Shown here one piece after another: positions 1 through 6,188 of a DNA stretch of 10,094 nucleotides (its first letter is position 1; every line of letters begins with the position of its first letter). The stretch comes from CAZGTQ01 sp964528575 (GTDB lineage Bacteria; Planctomycetota; UBA1135; GCA-002686595): the NCBI GenBank assembly GCA_964528575.1, contig CAZGTQ010000230.1:1-10094 (forward strand), in the 5' to 3' direction. A program made the translations under genes and the position numbers. A model generated the notes under the pieces. That model searched no databases and was not told the DNA's origin. It worked only from the letters and a program-made list of their open reading frames with translations.

Positions 1-153
1 GTGCTTCGACGACGCGGCGAGGGACACGTCGAACGGGGCCGCGAGCTCGCCCACGCTGCGCTCGCCCTCGACGAGCAGGGCGAGCATCCCGCGCCGCACC
101 GGGTGGGCGAGCGCGTGGAACGTGACATCGAGGGTGGCCGAACGAACAACCAT
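1..153 (-). CDS. ArsR-family winged-helix repressor, N-terminal part (cut by window edge)
   Basis: The first 51 codons of a minus-strand gene that continues past base 1. ATG is at 153. The translation contains FHALAHPVRR, GMLALLVEGERSVGELA and FDVSLAASSKH, matching the start of ArsR-type regulators of the subgroup that reads FHALADPTRR...ERSVGELA...MSLPAVSKH. The DNA-recognition helix begins at the last residues seen. Family knowledge: this subgroup usually represses its own operon and often sits directly upstream of an SRPBCC/AHSA1-domain gene, which would lie off the left edge. Its usual ALADP is ALAHP here, a minor change. There is no metal-site motif in the visible part, so no inducer can be proposed. 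No Shine-Dalgarno sequence precedes the ATG, and a leaderless transcript fits the promoter spacing. It is divergent from the GH63 gene. Family assignment is firm; target and ligand are unknown. Confidence 0.88.
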   Translation of the reverse strand, partial: MVVRSATLDVTFHALAHPVRRGMLALLVEGERSVGELAAPFDVSLAASSKH

Positions 154-165
154 GTGGTTGAGGAT
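147..165. promoter_or_regulatory. Operator-like site overlapping the ArsR-family gene start codon
   Basis: CAAC (147-150), six bases (151-156), then GTTG (157-160). The right half extends to the full nine-base GTTGAGGAT (157-165), also found in the upstream palindrome. The six-base centre contains the complement of the repressor's ATG (151-153). A repressor bound here would cover the start codon and the predicted -10 element, which fits autorepression. Binding is inferred from symmetry, repetition and position. Confidence 0.6.
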
Positions 166-189
166 CCGCGCCCGAGACCGCTCCGTCAA
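161..189 (-). promoter_or_regulatory. Candidate sigma70-type promoter of the ArsR-family gene
   Basis: On the minus strand there is TTGACG (plus 184-189) as a -35 element, a 17-base spacer, and GATCCT (plus 161-166) as a weak -10. Transcription would begin about at the ATG at 153, giving a leaderless mRNA. The -35 is close to consensus but the -10 is poor. The placement between two operator-like sites supports the call. Confidence 0.42.
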
Positions 190-195
190 CCCGCG

Positions 196-219
196 ATCCT
201 CAACAATTCGGTTGAGGAT
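196..219. promoter_or_regulatory. Perfect 9-bp inverted repeat, probable ArsR-family operator
   Basis: ATCCTCAAC (196-204), spacer AATTCG (205-210), and its exact reverse complement GTTGAGGAT (211-219). It is AT-richer than its surroundings and lies just upstream of the predicted -35 of the ArsR-family gene. The CAAC-N6-GTTG core has the same spacing as the second site at 147-165. Symmetric CAAC/GTTG cores are known for ArsR-type repressors. It could also affect the divergent GH63 gene, whose start is 76 nt further on. Confidence 0.65.
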
Positions 220-280
220 TCTCGTGGGGCCTGCGCAGCCGCTCCGCACCAAGAGCGGACCGTGGTCGGCGCGGCGCCCG

Positions 281-286
281 TAGACT
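281..286 (+). promoter_or_regulatory. Candidate -10 element for the GH63-like gene
   Basis: TAGACT ends 9 nt before the GTG start at 296, so transcription would begin at or within about three bases of the start codon. No Shine-Dalgarno sequence is present, which agrees with leaderless translation. No good -35 hexamer is visible near 258-263. The call rests on one four-of-six match and its position. Confidence 0.33.
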
Positions 287-295
287 CCTGCGCAG

Positions 296-3034
296 GTGAC
301 GACGCAGCACGATCGGCGGGCCCTCACGGCCGAGGAGCGGCGGCTCGAGGAGGACGACGAGCGCCGGGCGAACTGGAAGCGCTGGGGCCCCTACCTCTCC
401 GAGCGGCAGTGGGGCACCGTGCGCGAGGACTACTCGGCCGAAGGCACGGCGTGGGACTCGTTCCCGCACGACCACGCTCGCAGCCGCGCCTACCGCTGGG
501 GCGAGGACGGTCTGCTCGGCATCGCCGACCGCCAGTGCCGGCTCTGCTTCGCCCTCGCGCTGTGGAACGGGCGCGACACGATCCTCAAGGAGCGCCTGTT
601 CGGTCTCTCGGGCAAGGAGGGCAACCACGGCGAGGACGTCAAGGAGGCCTACTTCTACCTCGACTCCACGCCGACGCACTCCTACCTGAAGGCGCTCTAC
701 AAGTACCCCTGGTCCGCGTTCCCCTACGAGCGGCTCGTCGGGGAGAACGCGCGCCGCGGTCAGGCGCTGGGGGAGCTCGAGCTCGCCGACACCGGCGCCT
801 TCGACCAGGGGCGCTACTTCGACGTGCTCGTCGAGTACGCGAAGGCCGCGCCCGAGGACCTCTGCATCCGCGTCACGATCTCGAACCGCGGACGAGAGGA
901 CGCTCCGCTCCACGTGCTGCCGACGCTCTGGTTCCGCAACACCTGGAGCTGGGGACGCGGCGGCGAGGAGCACGGCCCGGAGCCGCGGCTGCGCGCGATC
1001 GGCGACGCCTCGATCGCGGCCGAGCACGCCACGCTGGGCACGATGCACCTCGAGCTCGGGCCGGGACCGACCGGGGAGCTCCCGCAACTGCTCTTCACGC
1101 GCAACGAGACCAACGCCGCTCGCCTGTTCGGGGCGCCGGCGAATGGCCCGTCGAAGGACGCGTTCCACGAATACGTCGTCGAGGGACGAACCGACGCCGT
1201 GAGCCCTACGCCGTCGGGCACGAAGGCGTGCGGCCTCTATCGGCTCGACGTGCCGGCCGGCGGCACGGTCGAGCTGCGCCTGCGCCTGTTCGCGGCGGAG
1301 GGAGCGCGGCGCACCGGCGGCGCTCCCGAGCTCGGCCGGGGCTTCGAGAGGACCTTCGCCGAACGCATCCGCGAGGCGGACGCGTTCTACGGGCGGCACA
1401 TCCCGGCGAGCCTCGGCGACGAGGAGCGTCTCGTCGCGCGCCAGGCGTACGCGGGACTGTTGTGGTCCAAGCAGTTCTACCACTACGTCGTCGAGCACTG
1501 GCTCGAGGGCGATCCCGCCCAACCCGCTCCGCCGCCCGGCCGCCGGCGCAACGCGGACTGGACGCACCTGTACAGCCGCGACGTCCTCTCGATGCCGGAC
1601 AAGTGGGAGTTCCCCTGGTTCGCGTCCTGGGACACGGCGTTCCACATGATCCCCTTCGCGCGCGTCGACGCCGGCTTCGCCAAGCACCAGCTCGAGCTGC
1701 TCCTGCGCGAGTGGTACATGCACCCCAACGGCCAGATCCCCGCGTACGAGTGGGCGTTGTCGGACGTGAACCCTCCGGTGCACGCCTGGGCCTGTTGGCG
1801 CGTCTACAAGAAGACCGGCGCGCGCGGGAAGCGCGATTTGCGCTTCCTGAAGAGCGTCTTCCAGAAGCTCGTCCTCAACTTCACCTGGTGGGTCAACCGC
1901 AAGGACACCACCGGCCGGCACGTGTTCTCGGGCGGCTTCCTCGGCCTCGACAACATCGGCGTGTTCGATCGCTCCGCGCCACTGCCCGGCGGCGCGCGGC
2001 TCGACCAGGCCGACGGCACCGCGTGGATGGCCTTCTACTGCGGGACGATGCTGTCGATGGCGCTCGAGCTCGCGCGCCACGACGCGAGCTACGAGGACAT
2101 GGCCTCGAAGTTCTTCGAGCACTTCATCGCGATCGCCGACGCGATGAACCACCTCGGCGGGACCGGGCTCTGGAACGAAGACGACGGCTTCTACTACGAC
2201 GAGATGCACGTCGGGGAGCGCGTGATCCCGCTGCGCGTCCGCTCGCTCGTCGGCCTGATCCCGCTGATCGCGGTCGAGGTGATCGACCAGGAGACGATCG
2301 CCAGGCTGCCGGGCTTCCGCAAACGGATGGAGTGGTTCCTGCGCAACCGGCCGGACCTCGGCCGCCGCATCGGCTACATGGAGTGCAGCGCCGACTGCGC
2401 CGAGCGCGAAGGACATCGTCTCTTGGCGATCCCGAGCCGCGAGAGGCTCGTGCGCGTGCTCGGCTACATGCTCGACGAGCGCGAGCTCCTCTCGCCGCAC
2501 GGCATCCGCTCGCTCTCGAAGCACTACCGCGACGAGCCGTTCGAGCTGACGCTCGACGGTCAGTCGTGGCGGCTGAGCTACACGCCCGGCGAGAGCGACA
2601 CGTGGCTCTTCGGCGGCAACTCGAACTGGCGCGGGCCCGTCTGGTTCCCGATCAACTTCCTCCTGATCGAGGCGCTCGAGCGGTGGCACTACTTCTACGG
2701 CGACGGCTTCCAAGTCGAGTGCCCGACCGGCTCCGGGCGTCGCATGAGCCTCGCCGCCGTCGCCGCCGAGCTCTCGCGACGTCTGACGAGCCTCTTCGAG
2801 CCCGACGGCACGGGCAGCCGCCCTTGCCACGGGGACGACCCGCGCTTCCGCGACGACCCGCACTGGCGCGACCTCGTCCTCTTCTACGAGCACTTCCACG
2901 GCGACACGGGCCGCGGCGTCGGCGCGAGCCACCAGACGGGCTGGACCGCTCTCGTCGCGACGCTGCTCGAGAGCCTCGCGCCGGCGCAGGCGGAGCACGA
3001 GTTGGGCAAGCGCGCAGCGCTGGGCCGGCGCTAG
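296..3034 (+). CDS. GH63-type / MGH1-like glycoside hydrolase (annotated as glucosidase in many bacteria)
   Basis: A 912-aa protein with no signal peptide, so cytoplasmic. The N-terminal part (about 25-340) has the family-typical segments RWGPYLSERQWGTVREDYS, PHDHARSRAYRWGEDG, LCFALALWNGRD, LKERLFGL, GNHGEDVKE and FYLDSTPTHSY, and should form the beta-sandwich. Residues from about 390 form the (alpha/alpha)6 barrel. By analogy with characterised GH63 enzymes, D552 (in GLDNIGVFD) is the likely general acid, E865 (in FYEHFHGDTG) the likely general base, and D446 (in SWDTAFH) a substrate-site residue. N775-W783 (NSNWRGPVW) is another strongly conserved block. The family inverts the anomeric configuration on alpha-glucosides or related sugars; the natural substrate here is not known. 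GTG at 296 is chosen because the conserved region begins soon after and a -10-like hexamer sits just upstream. It converges on the glycosyltransferase gene with 9 nt between the stop codons. The length is usual for this bacterial subgroup. An amylolytic or trehalose-linked role is possible but unsupported. Confidence 0.9.
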   Translation: MTTQHDRRALTAEERRLEEDDERRANWKRWGPYLSERQWGTVREDYSAEGTAWDSFPHDHARSRAYRWGEDGLLGIADRQCRLCFALALWNGRDTILKERLFGLSGKEGNHGEDVKEAYFYLDSTPTHSYLKALYKYPWSAFPYERLVGENARRGQALGELELADTGAFDQGRYFDVLVEYAKAAPEDLCIRVTISNRGREDAPLHVLPTLWFRNTWSWGRGGEEHGPEPRLRAIGDASIAAEHATLGTMHLELGPGPTGELPQLLFTRNETNAARLFGAPANGPSKDAFHEYVVEGRTDAVSPTPSGTKACGLYRLDVPAGGTVELRLRLFAAEGARRTGGAPELGRGFERTFAERIREADAFYGRHIPASLGDEERLVARQAYAGLLWSKQFYHYVVEHWLEGDPAQPAPPPGRRRNADWTHLYSRDVLSMPDKWEFPWFASWDTAFHMIPFARVDAGFAKHQLELLLREWYMHPNGQIPAYEWALSDVNPPVHAWACWRVYKKTGARGKRDLRFLKSVFQKLVLNFTWWVNRKDTTGRHVFSGGFLGLDNIGVFDRSAPLPGGARLDQADGTAWMAFYCGTMLSMALELARHDASYEDMASKFFEHFIAIADAMNHLGGTGLWNEDDGFYYDEMHVGERVIPLRVRSLVGLIPLIAVEVIDQETIARLPGFRKRMEWFLRNRPDLGRRIGYMECSADCAEREGHRLLAIPSRERLVRVLGYMLDERELLSPHGIRSLSKHYRDEPFELTLDGQSWRLSYTPGESDTWLFGGNSNWRGPVWFPINFLLIEALERWHYFYGDGFQVECPTGSGRRMSLAAVAAELSRRLTSLFEPDGTGSRPCHGDDPRFRDDPHWRDLVLFYEHFHGDTGRGVGASHQTGWTALVATLLESLAPAQAEHELGKRAALGRR

Positions 3035-3059
3035 CAGAGCTACCTAAGCGCCTGCGGCC
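3023..3059. terminator. Possible two-way terminator hairpin between convergent genes
   Basis: GGCC plus GGCGCT (3023-3032) can pair with AGCGCC (3047-3052) and GGCC (3056-3059), leaving a three-base bulge (TGC, 3053-3055). Inside the loop, TAGC/GCTA can form an alternative small stem. The structure spans both stop codons (3032-3034 plus, 3044-3046 minus). Neither strand has a run of T after the stem, so it is not a classic intrinsic terminator. In DNA this GC-rich, short stems also arise by chance. Confidence 0.33.
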
Positions 3060-4147
3060 GTGCGCTCCCACACGCGCACGGTCGCCTGCGCGTTCGCGGC
3101 CCAGGGGAAGCGCGCGGCGACGGCGCGGCGACGGGCGGCGGCGGCGTCGTCCTTCGCGCTCGCGACCGCGCGCTCGAGCGCGTCCGCGAGCGGCTGCGGG
3201 TCCCCGGCGAGCGCGGCGAGATCGACGAGCTCCGCCTCGCCGCCCAGGGCCTCCTCGAACGCCGGCAGGCGGCTCGCGACGACCGGCGTGCCGAACGAGA
3301 AGGCCTCGAGCGGCGTGACCGCGGTCAGCTCCTCGTCGGCGAGGTGCAGCAGCACCGAAGCGCGCGCGACGATGCCGGGCAACTGCCCCTCGCGCGGCCG
3401 CTCGAACCAGTGCACCGCGTCGCGCGCCTGCGTCGCGGCGAGCGCGTCGTCGAGCGCTGCGGCGGCGTCGTCGCGCCCGCCGAGGATGCGCAGGCGGCCC
3501 GCGACGTCGCGGCGCAGCAGCTCCTCGAACGCGGCGACGCACAGCGCGTGGTGGCGGTCCGAGCGCACCGAGCCGAGCACGACGACGCTCGGCGGCCACT
3601 CGCGCTCGCCCGGCTCGGGGAGCACGCGGATCCAGTGCTCGCAGCCGACCGGCACCTGCTCGATGCGCTCGGGCGGCACGCCGTAGCGGCTCGCGAGCAG
3701 CTCGCCGCCGTGCGCGCTGAACGTGACGAAACGGTCGCGGTCGGCGAAGGCCTTGCGCAGCCGCGTCTCGTCCTTCGAGCCCGGCGCGGGGAGCCCTATG
3801 ATCGGCTGCACCTGGCGCGCGCGCGCGATCGGCGGCCACTCGGGGAGGATGTGGTGGAAGACGTCGACGCCGCCGAGGACGGTGTCGGCGCTGAGCCCGA
3901 GCATCTCGAACCAGCGGCGCGGCACGCGCAGCGCGCGGCGGTGCACACCGCCCCTCGCCGGAGAGTGCGGCGCGTCGACGAGGCCGAGCGCGGGCTCCGC
4001 GATCGATGGCTGGACGCCGCCGATCTGGAACAGGAAGAGCTCGGGGCAGGCGGGCAGGCGCACGAGCGCGCGGACGAGCTCGCGCGCGTAGCGGCCGACG
4101 CCGGGCGCGTGCGTGACCGCGGGCAGGTAGTCGAGGCCGACGCGCAC
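3044..4147 (-). CDS. GT4-type (GT-B fold) glycosyltransferase
   Basis: A 367-aa protein starting at a GTG 5 nt after the aminotransferase stop, so probably cotranscribed and translationally coupled; no separate ribosome site is visible. N-terminal domain: GVGRYARELVRAL (16-28), as in GT4 enzymes, and VFHHILPEWPPI (96-107). Mid-protein SAHGGELLASRYGVPPERI (144-162) followed by VPVG is the usual linker into the C-terminal nucleotide-sugar domain. That domain has VVVLGSVRSD (188-197), LRILGG (219-224) and EELTAVTPLEAFSFGTPVVAS, where E273 and E281 form the E-x7-E pair typical of retaining GT-B enzymes. The sugar-phosphate-binding Lys expected soon after the LGS turn is replaced by the R-H-H stretch at 198-200. 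No signal peptide or membrane segment is seen, so it should act in the cytoplasm or at the inner face of the membrane. Donor and acceptor sugars cannot be deduced. The reading frame stays open upstream into the aminotransferase gene, but homology to GT4 begins at MRVGLDYLP. Confidence 0.86.
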   Translation of the reverse strand: MRVGLDYLPAVTHAPGVGRYARELVRALVRLPACPELFLFQIGGVQPSIAEPALGLVDAPHSPARGGVHRRALRVPRRWFEMLGLSADTVLGGVDVFHHILPEWPPIARARQVQPIIGLPAPGSKDETRLRKAFADRDRFVTFSAHGGELLASRYGVPPERIEQVPVGCEHWIRVLPEPGEREWPPSVVVLGSVRSDRHHALCVAAFEELLRRDVAGRLRILGGRDDAAAALDDALAATQARDAVHWFERPREGQLPGIVARASVLLHLADEELTAVTPLEAFSFGTPVVASRLPAFEEALGGEAELVDLAALAGDPQPLADALERAVASAKDDAAAARRRAVAARFPWAANAQATVRVWERTAAGA

Positions 4148-4152
4148 GCTCG

Positions 4153-5460
4153 CTACTTCGCCAAGCCGTGGCGCACCACGTGCTCCATCGCGTCGACGAA
4201 GCGGTCGATCTCCTCGGGCGTCGTGTAGACGCTCGGCGAGACGCGCACGCCGGAGAATTCGTCGTGCTCGATCGGCGTGACGAGGATGCGGTGCTCGCGC
4301 CACAGCCAGTCCGTGAGCTCGCCCGCGCCGACGCCGTCGACCACAACCGTCGCGATACCGCACGCGAAACCGGGACGCAGGCTCGTGTGCAGGCGCACGC
4401 GGTCGTGCTCGAGGAGCCGCCGCGCCCAGCGGTCGCGCAGGTGCACGAGCCGCGCCTCCTTGCGCGCGGCGCCGATCCCCTCGTGGAACGTCAGCGCTTC
4501 GCCGATCGCAAGGTAGTTCGCCGCGGGGTGCGTGCCGATCTCCTCGAACTTGCGGACGTCGGCCGCTTGCTCCTCGTTCGCCGCCATGAGCGGCCACAGG
4601 CGCTCGATCTTGTCGCGACGCACGTAGAGCATGCCCGTGCCGTGCGGCGCGCAGAGCCACTTGTGCAGGCTCGTCGCGTAGTAGTCGCAATCGAGCTCGG
4701 CGAGCGAGAAATCGAAGTGCGCGAACGCGTGCGCGCCGTCGACGATCACCGGAACGCCGCGCCGGCGCGCCATCGCGACGACGTCGCGGACCGGCAGGAT
4801 CTGGCCCGTCAGATTGATCACGTGGCACACGAGGATCAGCTTCGTGCGCTCGGTGATCTGCGCCTCGAAACGGCGCACGATCTCGGCGGGGTCCTCGGCC
4901 GGCGTCGGGATCGAGAAGGTGCGCAGGACGATGCCCTCGCGGCGCGCGCGCTGGCGGAACGTCGTCAGCATGCGCGGATAGTCCTGGTTCGTCGTCAGGA
5001 CCTCGTCGCCGCGCTCGAGGTCGAAGCCGAGCTGGCAGATCTGCAACCCCTCGGACGCGTTGCGGGTGAGCGCGACCTCCTCGGCGTCGACGCCCCACGC
5101 GCGGGCGAGCCGCGCGCGCACCGTCTCGCGCTGCGGCTCGAGCACGCGCCACATCGCGTACGCCGGCGCGCGGTTCGAGTAGTCGAGGTGCGCCTTCATC
5201 GCGTCCTGCACGAACGCGGGCGAAGGGCTCACGCCGCCGTTGTTCAGGTTGACGATCGTGCGGTCGCACGTGAACGCGCGCGCGACCTCGGACCAGTAGG
5301 TCTCGTCGCGGGCGGCGTCCTCCGGCGACCCCGGCGCCTCGAGCCGTGCGAGCGCGGTGAGGGCGCGGCGCGCGCCGCCCGGCGCCAGGATCGGCGCCAG
5401 GATCGGCGCCATGGCCGGGGCGGCGAGCGCGGCGCCGAGGAACTGTCGTCGCGTCGTCAC
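4153..5460 (-). CDS. Tat-exported class V PLP-dependent aminotransferase (isopenicillin N epimerase-like)
   Basis: A 435-aa protein starting at GTG 5460. The N-terminus, TTRRQFLGAALAAPAMAP, is a twin-arginine signal (RRQFLG, residues 4-9), so the enzyme should fold with its cofactor in the cytoplasm and be exported. The mature part is a fold-type I, class V aminotransferase: VNLNNGGVSPSP (70-81), TRNASEGLQ (132-140, phosphate-binding region), VIVDGAHAFAH (238-248) with D241 as the PLP pyridine-nitrogen ligand and H244, and SLHKWLCAPHGTG with K267 as the Schiff-base lysine. All core catalytic residues are present. The subgroup includes isopenicillin N epimerase-like and cysteine desulfurase-like proteins; the substrate here is unknown, and the lack of a desulfurase cysteine loop near the C-terminus argues against NifS/SufS. 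Within its signal peptide the DNA is a 12-bp tandem repeat. The GT4 gene follows after 5 nt. No clear ribosome-binding site precedes the start. Confidence 0.9.
   Translation of the reverse strand: MTTRRQFLGAALAAPAMAPILAPILAPGGARRALTALARLEAPGSPEDAARDETYWSEVARAFTCDRTIVNLNNGGVSPSPAFVQDAMKAHLDYSNRAPAYAMWRVLEPQRETVRARLARAWGVDAEEVALTRNASEGLQICQLGFDLERGDEVLTTNQDYPRMLTTFRQRARREGIVLRTFSIPTPAEDPAEIVRRFEAQITERTKLILVCHVINLTGQILPVRDVVAMARRRGVPVIVDGAHAFAHFDFSLAELDCDYYATSLHKWLCAPHGTGMLYVRRDKIERLWPLMAANEEQAADVRKFEEIGTHPAANYLAIGEALTFHEGIGAARKEARLVHLRDRWARRLLEHDRVRLHTSLRPGFACGIATVVVDGVGAGELTDWLWREHRILVTPIEHDEFSGVRVSPSVYTTPEEIDRFVDAMEHVVRHGLAK
5381..5416 (-). repeat. 12-bp tandem repeat (three units) in the aminotransferase signal peptide
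   Basis: Two perfect copies of GGCGCCAGGATC (5381-5392, 5393-5404) and a third diverged copy (5405-5416). On the minus strand it encodes A-M-A-P-I-L-A-P-I-L-A-P, the hydrophobic core of the Tat signal. The unit is a multiple of three, so gain or loss of a copy would keep frame. Confidence 0.8.
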
Positions 5461-5471
5461 GTCGCTAGAAT
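5443..5471 (+). promoter_or_regulatory. Candidate sigma70-type promoter of the H-x9-DG lipoprotein gene
   Basis: CTGTCG (5443-5448), a 17-base spacer and TAGAAT (5466-5471), a five-of-six match to the -10 consensus. Transcription would begin near 5478, leaving about 30 nt of leader before ATG 5508. The -35 lies inside the first codons of the divergent aminotransferase gene, so the two transcription starts would compete. Confidence 0.5.
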
Positions 5472-5507
5472 CGCGCCCGGCGGCCCGCGCCGCAATGCTC
5501 CGCCCCG

Positions 5508-6188
5508 ATGGTCCGCCGACTCGCCCTCGCCGCCCTGCCCGCCGTGGCGCCCGCCGTGGCGCCCGTCGTGGCGCCCGTCGTGGCGCCCGCCGTGGCGCTC
5601 GCGCTCGCCGCGATCGCGCTCGTCTCGTGCGGCGAGAGCGGCGAGGACCCCCGCCACCGGGTCGCCACCGACGTCGAGCGCTGCCGCGAGAACCTGCGCG
5701 CGATCTACGCGGGCCTGCGGGAGTACGAGGAGCGCTTCGGCCACCCCCCCCAGAGCGGCGGCGTGCGCTTCCTGACCGAGCTCGTCCACAGCGGCGTGTG
5801 GGCGAATACCCTCGCGAACGCGGAGCGGCTCACGTGCCCGGGGAGCGCGGTCGGCGAGCGGCCCTACCACGCGCTCGAGCCGACCGAGCGCTACGCGGAC
5901 CCGAACGCGGTCACCGAGCTCTCGTCCGCCTACGCCGCGCGCGACGTGGCCGCGCACCCGCTCGAGCGCTTCCCCGCCGGCGGCAGCGTGCCGATCGCTG
6001 CGTGCGACAACCTGCACGCGATCAACCACGGCAGCGCGTTCAACGCGCTCTTCGCCGACGGCAGCGTCGTGACGTACGAGCTCGAGCGCGAGATCGAGCT
6101 CGGCCACCTGCCGCCGGGCACGATCCACGTCCCCGTGGGCCCCGACGCCCCCCTCGAGGCGCTGCGAGTCCTGGCGCCGAAGCCTTAA
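5508..6188 (+). CDS. Lipoprotein with a planctomycete H-x9-DG (DUF1559-like) domain
   Basis: A 226-aa protein. Residues 1-41 are a lipoprotein signal: MVRR, a long A/V/P core, then lipobox LVSC with C41 as the lipidated residue. The mature part resembles a DUF1559 / prepilin-like protein without its pilin helix: C59-R-E-N-L (compare C-x-N-N-L-K), then a helix ending YEERFGHPP (73-81, compare NYHDTYGRFPP), and INHGSAFNALFADGSV, where H174 and D184-G185 fit the H-x9-DG motif exactly. Type IV pilin cleavage residues are absent, so it cannot be processed as a pseudopilin. It is probably membrane-anchored and exposed to the periplasm or cell surface; function unknown. ATG 5508 is chosen because it directly precedes the basic n-region. 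It is divergent from the Tat-exported aminotransferase (47 nt gap), and its stop overlaps the stop of the CgeB-like gene. A run of eight C lies at 5744-5751. Confidence 0.82.
   Translation: MVRRLALAALPAVAPAVAPVVAPVVAPAVALALAAIALVSCGESGEDPRHRVATDVERCRENLRAIYAGLREYEERFGHPPQSGGVRFLTELVHSGVWANTLANAERLTCPGSAVGERPYHALEPTERYADPNAVTELSSAYAARDVAAHPLERFPAGGSVPIAACDNLHAINHGSAFNALFADGSVVTYELEREIELGHLPPGTIHVPVGPDAPLEALRVLAPKP
5541..5600 (+). repeat. 12-bp tandem repeat (five units) in the lipoprotein signal peptide
   Basis: Five in-frame units of the form GYCGTGGCGCYC: 5541-5552 and 5553-5564 identical, 5565-5576 and 5577-5588 identical to each other with one change from the first pair, and 5589-5600 with one change near its end. 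They encode A-V-A-P / V-V-A-P units forming most of the hydrophobic core. Copy-number change would alter only core length. Confidence 0.9.

Noticed and set aside
200..2998. Minus-strand open frame opposite the GH63 gene
   Set aside because: Low-complexity E/R/V/A-rich translation with no domain motif; the sense strand encodes a full-length conserved enzyme.
1..3318. Plus-strand open frame covering the left third
   Set aside because: It is out of frame with the recognisable GH63 protein, is extremely Arg/Pro/Ala-rich and has no family motifs. Such shadows are expected at this GC content.
5541..5600. Repeat array considered as CRISPR
   Set aside because: Units are contiguous 12-mers without spacers and encode part of a signal peptide.
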